Positions 58,446 through 64,000 of a stretch of DNA of 64,000 bases are shown in pieces. The first letter of the stretch is position 1. Each line of letters opens with the position of its first letter. The translations under genes and the position numbers were made by a program. The notes under the pieces are model-generated. The model was not told where the DNA came from. It saw nothing but the letters and a program-made list of their open reading frames with translations, and did no database searches. Location of the stretch: assembly GCF_009363075.1 (NCBI RefSeq), contig NZ_CP045293.1, forward strand, positions 4,668,501 through 4,732,500, written 5' to 3'. The stretch comes from Paenibacillus guangzhouensis. Its GTDB lineage: Bacteria; Bacillota; Bacilli; Paenibacillales; Paenibacillaceae.

Positions 58446-59604
58446 AACCATTCGAAACCATCTTCAATCGTGGATGTGACTCCTCCTGCTGAACATATAC
58501 GCGAGGAACGCGAGCCGAGATGCGGCATATCAGTTCATTTGTAATCGTGCCTGCGCGCGCTGCTAGCGAGGCCAGCGTGATCGATTGACCCTGGTCTTCG
58601 CCGACGAGCACGACCGTGTCGCCAGCGGATACGCCGTCGATCTCCGTCACGTCCACCATCAGCTGATCCATGCAAATCTTGCCTACGACCGGTGCATATT
58701 GCCCGCGGATCAACACTTCTGCGCCTTGGCCGGACAAGCTGCGCGGATAGCCGTCGGCATACCCGATCGGGATCGTCGCGATACACATCTCGCGCTTTGC
58801 GGTGTAGTCTCTGCCATAGCCGATCTCCGCTCCCTTCGGCACGGATTTAACCATGGCGATAGTCGACTTCAATTGCATCGCCGGCTTCAACTGCAGATCC
58901 TGCCGGATGTCCCCTGATGGTATCCCGAACATTAGCACGCCCGGACGCACCAGATCATATTGCATGTCCGGGTAATTGACGATTCCGGCGCTATTCTGCG
59001 CATGCGTTAGCCCGATGGAATAATCCTGGAGCTCATGCAAACATGTATCGAATCGATCTACTTGCATTTGCGTATAGGCTTCATCCTCAGGGTTCAATTC
59101 ATCCGCGACTGAGAAGTGGGTGAACACCCCTTGGACATGCAGGCTCGCATATGCAAATATGGCTTTTATCGCATCCATCTCGTCATACGCTAGTCCAATT
59201 CGATACATCCCTGTATCGATCTTCACATGGACGGGAAAGCGGATATTGCGTCTCTCACCGTAGCTGTTCAGTTCCGCAGCATATTCTGGCGAGAACACCG
59301 TCTGCGTGATCTGATAGGAGGCGAGTTGTTCGAATCCCTCTGGCGGCGTAGCTCCAAGAATCAAGATCTCGCCTCGGATGCCGGATTGCCGAAGGCGAAT
59401 GGCTTCATCCAGATTGGATACCGCGAATCGGACCACGCCAAGTTCCGTTAACCATTGAGCCGTCCGCACTGCGCCATGCCCATATGCATTGGCTTTGACG
59501 ACCGCCATGATCTTCGTCTTCTCCGGAAGAATAGAGCGAATTCGCTCCAAATTATGTGTGATGTGGTCGAGATTGATTTCGGCCCAAGCCCGCCTTTGCA
59601 GCAT
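58444..59604 (-). CDS. Alanine/serine racemase (VanT C-terminal domain-like)
   Basis: This PLP-dependent fold-III racemase makes D-Ala or D-Ser. Lys37 in MAVVKANAYGHG binds PLP, and the opposing catalytic Tyr is in IPIGYADGYPRSLS. Near the C-terminus NELICRISARVPR aligns with the ISYRVPR of Bacillus-type alanine racemases, so the Tyr that limits the pocket (Tyr354 in G. stearothermophilus) is Ala here, compatible with a larger substrate such as serine. AAGGAGG precedes the ATG, which lies inside the end of the membrane-domain gene in the +1 frame. Together the two proteins equal one VanT. Confidence 0.9.
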   Translation of the reverse strand: MLQRRAWAEINLDHITHNLERIRSILPEKTKIMAVVKANAYGHGAVRTAQWLTELGVVRFAVSNLDEAIRLRQSGIRGEILILGATPPEGFEQLASYQITQTVFSPEYAAELNSYGERRNIRFPVHVKIDTGMYRIGLAYDEMDAIKAIFAYASLHVQGVFTHFSVADELNPEDEAYTQMQVDRFDTCLHELQDYSIGLTHAQNSAGIVNYPDMQYDLVRPGVLMFGIPSGDIRQDLQLKPAMQLKSTIAMVKSVPKGAEIGYGRDYTAKREMCIATIPIGYADGYPRSLSGQGAEVLIRGQYAPVVGKICMDQLMVDVTEIDGVSAGDTVVLVGEDQGQSITLASLAARAGTITNELICRISARVPRVYVQQEESHPRLKMVSNG

Positions 59605-60598
59605 AGGTTTTCCTCCTTACCCAGAAATGGGATACCGTAAACGACAATAAGAAAATGACAGTAAAATAAATAAGGCTGTTCGCCTTCAGAATCGGCAACT
59701 GACTAGAGAGCACTCGAACGCCGAGGATCATAGCCGGATGAATCAGATACAAAACCATACTGATGTCGGAAGCATAGGCATGAATCGGTTTGCCGGGTAC
59801 GCGCAGCCTTAGCAGCACAATGAATCCGAACACGACCGTCGGGACGAGCATGACGTACATACTATCGTGTATCGGCCAGCCGAGAATACGCAGCAGCGCT
59901 GCTTCGAAAACCATCCAACCGAAGGAGAATAAGAGCCCGAACTCGCAGATAGCATCGGATAGTTTCCACTCCGGCAATTCCTTCGCCATGAGCGCACCGA
60001 GCGCCACGAACGGAAGTCCGAAGAAGAGCCCGTTGCGGCTGTATTCGAATACAGCCAAATACCCATCCACCATCTCATGCAGCACTGGAACCTGCGCCGT
60101 TAACCGATAGTAGGAATCAGCGAGCAATCCGATCAGATAGAGGACAAGCGAGACCGCGGCGATCTGCCGTAGCGACATGCGCTTCTGGGCATAATAGACG
60201 ATCGCAATCGCGAACATCAATGCTGGCAAGAACCATAGATGATAGTACGTCCCCACGAAGAACACCTGCTGGATATATTGCTGAAGCCACTCCTTCGTGA
60301 ACCCCTCATTCATCCAGACATAAATATTCACCGGTAAATAAATGACACTCCAGAGAAGATAGGTCGTACCGAGCTTCTTCATGTAATGCATGAACTGTAC
60401 CTTTGATCTTGATTTCACGAAAAAATAATACCCTGCCGTAATGAAGAAGAAAGGGACCGCGATCCGCGCGATCACCCTTATCAGAATAAAGTTGCCGGTA
60501 TCGGAATACGATTCGAGCGGGTCCGTATGGATACAGATCACCAGGATCGCCATGATCAGCTTGGTCACATCGAGTGCATGATCTCGCTCTTTCGTCAT
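59552..60598 (-). CDS. VanT-like membrane domain (acyltransferase_3 family)
   Basis: About ten helices form the acyltransferase_3 fold. Motifs ARIAVPFFFITAGYYFF, YYHLWFLPALMF, RNGLFFGLPFVALG, HDSMYVMLVPTVVF and YLIHPAMI agree in order with the N-terminal half of VanT serine racemases, as I recall VanT(C). In those enzymes the domain is thought to bring L-serine to the racemase. It starts 4 nt after the ligase stop. Its last 53 nt overlap the racemase gene in another frame. An O-acetyltransferase role is the alternative. Confidence 0.85.
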   Translation of the reverse strand: MTKERDHALDVTKLIMAILVICIHTDPLESYSDTGNFILIRVIARIAVPFFFITAGYYFFVKSRSKVQFMHYMKKLGTTYLLWSVIYLPVNIYVWMNEGFTKEWLQQYIQQVFFVGTYYHLWFLPALMFAIAIVYYAQKRMSLRQIAAVSLVLYLIGLLADSYYRLTAQVPVLHEMVDGYLAVFEYSRNGLFFGLPFVALGALMAKELPEWKLSDAICEFGLLFSFGWMVFEAALLRILGWPIHDSMYVMLVPTVVFGFIVLLRLRVPGKPIHAYASDISMVLYLIHPAMILGVRVLSSQLPILKANSLIYFTVIFLLSFTVSHFWVRRKTYAAKAGLGRNQSRPHHT

Positions 60599-60602
60599 CT
60601 TC

Positions 60603-61661
60603 CTAAGACTCCCTTGCCAACTCGATTAACTGGTCGATCAATTCGCTATAGGATAAGCCTGCAGCCGCGATCATGGCCGGGTAACGACTAGATGCGGTGA
60701 AGCCAGGCATCGTATTAATCTCATTAAAAATAATCTCGCCTCCCGGTGTGATGAAGAAATCAACACGTGCTAGACCTCTGCAGCCTAGGACGCGGTATAC
60801 TTCCATACCACGCTGCTTGACCGCTTCTAGCAACTCGGGCTGCACTCTGGCAGGCACATGCTGTTTGATCTCTCCGAGCAGATATTTATCGTCATAGTCG
60901 AGAAAATCGCGGCTCGGCTCAATCTCCCCGATCACGCCGGTGAACAATTCACCATTGCCGTAGACTGCGCAGCCGACCTCGATCCCTCGGACTTCCTTCT
61001 CCACGATCACTTTGTGATCGAACGTAAAAGCGTATTGAACCGCACGATCCAAGGCTTCCGCATCGAGCACCTTCGTAATGCCGACCGAGGAACCGGAGTT
61101 TGAAGGCTTCACGAATACTGGATAACCAAAGTGCTGCTCTACATACTGATCGATTCGCTCTGCTTCATAGGTTGTCTGCGTGACATAGAGATAGTCGGTC
61201 GTCCGAATGCCCGCACACTTCACGAGGTCTTGCGTGAAGGCCTTGTCCATGGAGACGGCGGAAGATGCCGTATCGCACCCGACGTACGGAATGCCTGACA
61301 ATTGCAGCAAACCTTGGACGGTCCCATCTTCGCCATTCTTGCCATGCAGGACCGGGAACACGCAGTCCAACTGGACGTACTCATACTGCCCGTCATTATC
61401 CAGTAACAGAATACCCGGCCGTGTCGGGTCCGTTAGAATACCTGCCGGACGGCAGGAAGCATGGTGATGCCAGCTTCCATCCCGAATACGATCAATCCCG
61501 CCGATATAATGGAGCCATTTGCCTTCCTCTGTGATCCCGATGCACATCACTTCGTATTTGTCATGCGGTATATGTTCTATTACTGCCGCAGCCGATTGCA
61601 GCGACACCTGATGTTCTGTGGATTTGCCGCCAAAAAGGACAGCAACCTTCAATCGATTCAT
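60603..61661 (-). CDS. D-alanine-D-serine (or D-Ala-D-Ala) ligase, VanG/VanC type
   Basis: The 352-residue ATP-grasp enzyme has VLFGGKSTEHQVSLQSA at the N-terminus, FPVLHGKNGEDGTVQGLL, FVKPSNSGSSVGITKV (ATP grip), EKEVRGIEVGCAV, FLDYDDKYLLGEIKQHVPAR (omega loop) and IIFNEINTMPGFT. The pattern is nearer to VanG/VanC ligases than to D-Ala-D-Lac VanA types. With the VanT-like genes downstream, D-Ala-D-Ser synthesis is the best guess; a housekeeping D-Ala-D-Ala ligase remains possible. GGGAGA precedes the ATG by 8 nt. It is first in the operon. Confidence 0.88.
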   Translation of the reverse strand: MNRLKVAVLFGGKSTEHQVSLQSAAAVIEHIPHDKYEVMCIGITEEGKWLHYIGGIDRIRDGSWHHHASCRPAGILTDPTRPGILLLDNDGQYEYVQLDCVFPVLHGKNGEDGTVQGLLQLSGIPYVGCDTASSAVSMDKAFTQDLVKCAGIRTTDYLYVTQTTYEAERIDQYVEQHFGYPVFVKPSNSGSSVGITKVLDAEALDRAVQYAFTFDHKVIVEKEVRGIEVGCAVYGNGELFTGVIGEIEPSRDFLDYDDKYLLGEIKQHVPARVQPELLEAVKQRGMEVYRVLGCRGLARVDFFITPGGEIIFNEINTMPGFTASSRYPAMIAAAGLSYSELIDQLIELARES

Positions 61662-61698
61662 TTCTCATCTCTCCCATTCTTAACTCTTTGGTAACGAC

Positions 61699-61735
61699 AG
61701 TATAAAGAATGGAATCTAAGAGAAAAGAAAGAAAA
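61699..61735 (-). promoter_or_regulatory. Promoter block of the ligase-racemase operon
   Basis: The minus strand has TATACT at 61704-61699 preceded by the same T-rich block with TTCTCTTAGA as at 57550-57586 (33 of 37 identical). It is 38 nt from the ligase start. Confidence 0.6.
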
Positions 61736-61771
61736 AGTAAAGTTTTTCATAAGATTACGGATCAGGATAAC

Positions 61772-61818
61772 AAAAAAAGCTTGTCGTCATCTCTGTGGTA
61801 GAGAGGAACTGCAAGCTT
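61772..61818 (-). terminator. Strong terminator with no evident gene upstream
   Basis: AAGCTTG pairs with CAAGCTT, with an inner CTCT/AGAG stem, and seven T follow on the minus strand. The region before it (61819-62083) holds only the repeat element. Confidence 0.8.
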
Positions 61819-61888
61819 AGTTGGAAATTGGATGATTTAGTCGGTCAGGAGAGGTGGAAGTTTAGCCACTAGGTGTGATGCTTTGACA

Positions 61889-62075
61889 GCTAACGAACCC
61901 GGGAAAGCATATTGGCCTTAAAAACTATATTTTTTCATTGTAACGAATCCAGGTAACCTTATTGGTGGGAATGGTGCGCCAACTTAAGCGATCATCATCA
62001 AATAGCGGGTTTAAGATTCGTTAGTCGCGGAAAAATCCAATTTGAACGCATATAAGTGTCCTACGATTCGTTAGC
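61889..62075. repeat. 187-bp intergenic repeat element, copy 2 (family A)
   Basis: TAACGA cores recur at 61891 and 61941 on one strand, and TCGTTA at 62018 and 62068 on the other: the same two-direct, two-inverted 50-bp layout as at 21853-22039, with the same total of 187 bp. The ends are GCTAACGAA... and ...ATTCGTTAGC. Internal sequence has diverged. Confidence 0.8.
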
Positions 62076-62083
62076 CGTAACAA

Positions 62084-62123
62084 CAAAAAAAGCTTTAACG
62101 ACATTTCATGTCATTAAAGCTTT
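62084..62123 (-). terminator. Terminator of the tRNA cluster
   Basis: On the minus strand AAAGCTTTAATGACAT pairs with ATGTCGTTAAAGCTTT (one mismatch), followed by seven T. Confidence 0.9.
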
Positions 62124-62137
62124 ATCTTATAAATAAA

Positions 62138-62214
62138 TGGTCGGGATGACACGATTTGAACATGCGACCCCCTGGTCCCAAACCAGGTGCTCTACCAAGC
62201 TGAGCTACATCCCG
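62138..62214 (-). tRNA. tRNA-Pro (anticodon TGG)
   Basis: A 77-nt cloverleaf with CCA encoded. The anticodon loop reads TTTGGGA, and the T-loop GTTCAAATC is present. It is last in the cluster. Confidence 0.96.
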
Positions 62215-62220
62215 AGAAAA

Positions 62221-62297
62221 TGGCGCGCCCTAAGAGATTCGAACTCCTGACCTTTTGATTCGTAGTCAAACACTCTATCCAGCTGAGCTAAGGGCGC
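62221..62297 (-). tRNA. tRNA-Arg (anticodon ACG)
   Basis: A 77-nt cloverleaf beginning GCGCCCTTAGC with CCA encoded. The anticodon loop reads CTACGAA; A34 is expected to be edited to inosine by TadA. Confidence 0.96.
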
Positions 62298-62311
62298 ATA
62301 TGAAGTTAAAA

Positions 62312-62386
62312 TGGAGCGGACGACGGGAATCGAACCCGCGACCCTCGCCTTGGCAAGGCGATGCTCTACCGCTGAGCCACGTCCGC
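62312..62386 (-). tRNA. tRNA-Gly (anticodon GCC)
   Basis: A 75-nt cloverleaf beginning GCGGACGTGG with CCA encoded; the anticodon loop is TTGCCAA. Confidence 0.96.
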
Positions 62387-62412
62387 ATATGAAGATGATC
62401 AAGCAAGTAAAA

Positions 62413-62489
62413 TGGCGGAGCTGACGGGATTCGAACCCGCGGTCTCCTGCGTGACAGGCAGGCATGTTAGGCCTCTACACCACAGCTCC
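62413..62489 (-). tRNA. tRNA-Asp (anticodon GTC)
   Basis: A 77-nt cloverleaf beginning GGAGCTGTGG with CCA encoded; the anticodon loop is CTGTCAC. Confidence 0.96.
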
Positions 62490-62523
62490 ACAGTAAAAGA
62501 AAGATTCGCTTATTGTAGTGATA

Positions 62524-62597
<74 letters not shown>

Positions 62598-62607
62598 ATA
62601 AGTTTCA

Positions 62608-62682
62608 TGGTGACCCGTAGGGGATTCGAACCCCTGTTACCTCCGTGAAAGGGAGGTGTCTTAACCCCTTGACCAACGGGCC
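62608..62682 (-). tRNA. tRNA-Glu (anticodon TTC)
   Basis: A 75-nt cloverleaf beginning GGCCCGTTGG with CCA encoded; the anticodon loop is CTTTCAC. It is the first tRNA after the 5S gene. Confidence 0.96.
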
Positions 62683-62719
62683 TTGCCTAACTCGCCCATA
62701 TGTGAAGCATCGAATGGGC

Positions 62720-62740
62720 AAAAAAAAACCACAAAAGTGG
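62720..62740 (-). terminator. Terminator-like hairpin just after 5S rRNA
   Basis: On the minus strand CCAC-TTTT-GTGG is followed by nine T. A second hairpin, GCCCAT/ATGGGC (62694-62719), comes next. Confidence 0.65.
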
Positions 62741-62745
62741 TATCC

Positions 62746-62862
62746 GCTTGGCATCGTCCTACTCTCCCAGGACCCTGCGGTCCAAGTACCATCGGCGCTA
62801 GAGGGCTTAACGGTCGTGTTCGGGATGGGTACGCGTGGAACCCCTCCGCCATCGACACCAAA
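62746..62862 (-). rRNA. rrf: 5S ribosomal RNA
   Basis: The 117-nt sequence starts TTTGGTGTCGATGGCGGAGG and ends GGACGATGCCAAGC, with the conserved CCCGAACACG and GTAGGACG blocks. The ends are paired to form helix I. A 140-nt spacer separates it from 23S. Confidence 0.95.
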
Positions 62863-63002
62863 CGGAATATCTTCAGAGTTTGATCTCTGAAAACTAGATA
62901 CGAGATAATTTGCGTTATTAGAACCCTTACTCAGTACCGGGGTCCCCGAAAAGTAATCGGAATTACCTTCGAAGCCTCGCGTCACTTTTTGGGGTGTTTT
63001 TA

Positions 63003-64000
<998 letters not shown>

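Noticed and set aside
61740..61890. T-box or other aptamer leader for the ligase operon
   Set aside because: The terminator at 61772 lies upstream of the conserved promoter block, and none of the T-box or known aptamer signatures are present.

Overview
The window looks like a chromosomal segment of a spore-former of the Paenibacillaceae, most likely Paenibacillus or a close relative. The grounds are strong AGGAGG ribosome binding sites, frequent GTG/TTG starts, repeated YesM/YesN two-component pairs beside LplB/LplC-type sugar ABC transporters, and an rrn operon of low-GC Gram-positive type at the right edge. This is inference from gene content; no alignment was run. Many start codons were moved inside the longest reading frame because a good ribosome binding site points to an internal start.

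Layout. 1-7.8 kb: the end of an unknown protein, a tyrosine phosphatase, Mn-dependent pyrophosphatase (ppaC), a large secreted seven-repeat protein behind a candidate ECF promoter, a degenerate 51-bp intergenic repeat, and a LamG-nuclease fusion. 8-15.2 kb: a carbohydrate uptake locus (response regulator, sensor kinase, two permeases, lipoprotein). 15.4-20 kb: quinone oxidoreductase, hflX and a secreted chitin-active LPMO. 20-25.9 kb: an MFS exporter, a YneQ-like protein, a 187-bp repeat element, a TetR-controlled ABC exporter with twin operators, and a decayed SulP transporter. 26-27.6 kb: a lysine 2,3-aminomutase-like gene behind a c-di-AMP riboswitch. 27.6-37.6 kb: a second carbohydrate uptake operon with YesM/YesN regulators, divergent from a DUF4091 (GH123-like) protein and a phosphoesterase. 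37.7-48.7 kb: a TetR/ABC operon, ion transporter, EamA exporter with LysR regulator, a two-component system, a secreted erythromycin-esterase-like protein and lspA. 48.9-50.8 kb: an AT-rich ECF sigma/anti-sigma pair. 50.8-54.8 kb: lacZ-type beta-galactosidase divergent from an AraC regulator.

54.8-61.7 kb is the most interesting part. Two minus-strand units carry a VanG/VanC-type D-Ala-D-Ser ligase, a VanT-like membrane domain and an alanine/serine racemase encoded as two overlapping frames (a split VanT), then a penicillin-binding-type D,D-carboxypeptidase with VanR- and VanS-like regulators. Both units start with nearly the same promoter block, which suggests one peptidoglycan-remodelling regulon. 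No VanXY is present. A 51-bp hairpin array and a remnant of a sensor kinase gene lie between the units.

61.7-64 kb: a second 187-bp repeat element, six tRNA genes (Pro, Arg, Gly, Asp, fMet, Glu), 5S rRNA and the 3' part of 23S rRNA, all on the minus strand. Three intergenic repeat families with 50-51 bp units occur in the window, and one of them is present as two copies of identical length and layout 40 kb apart.
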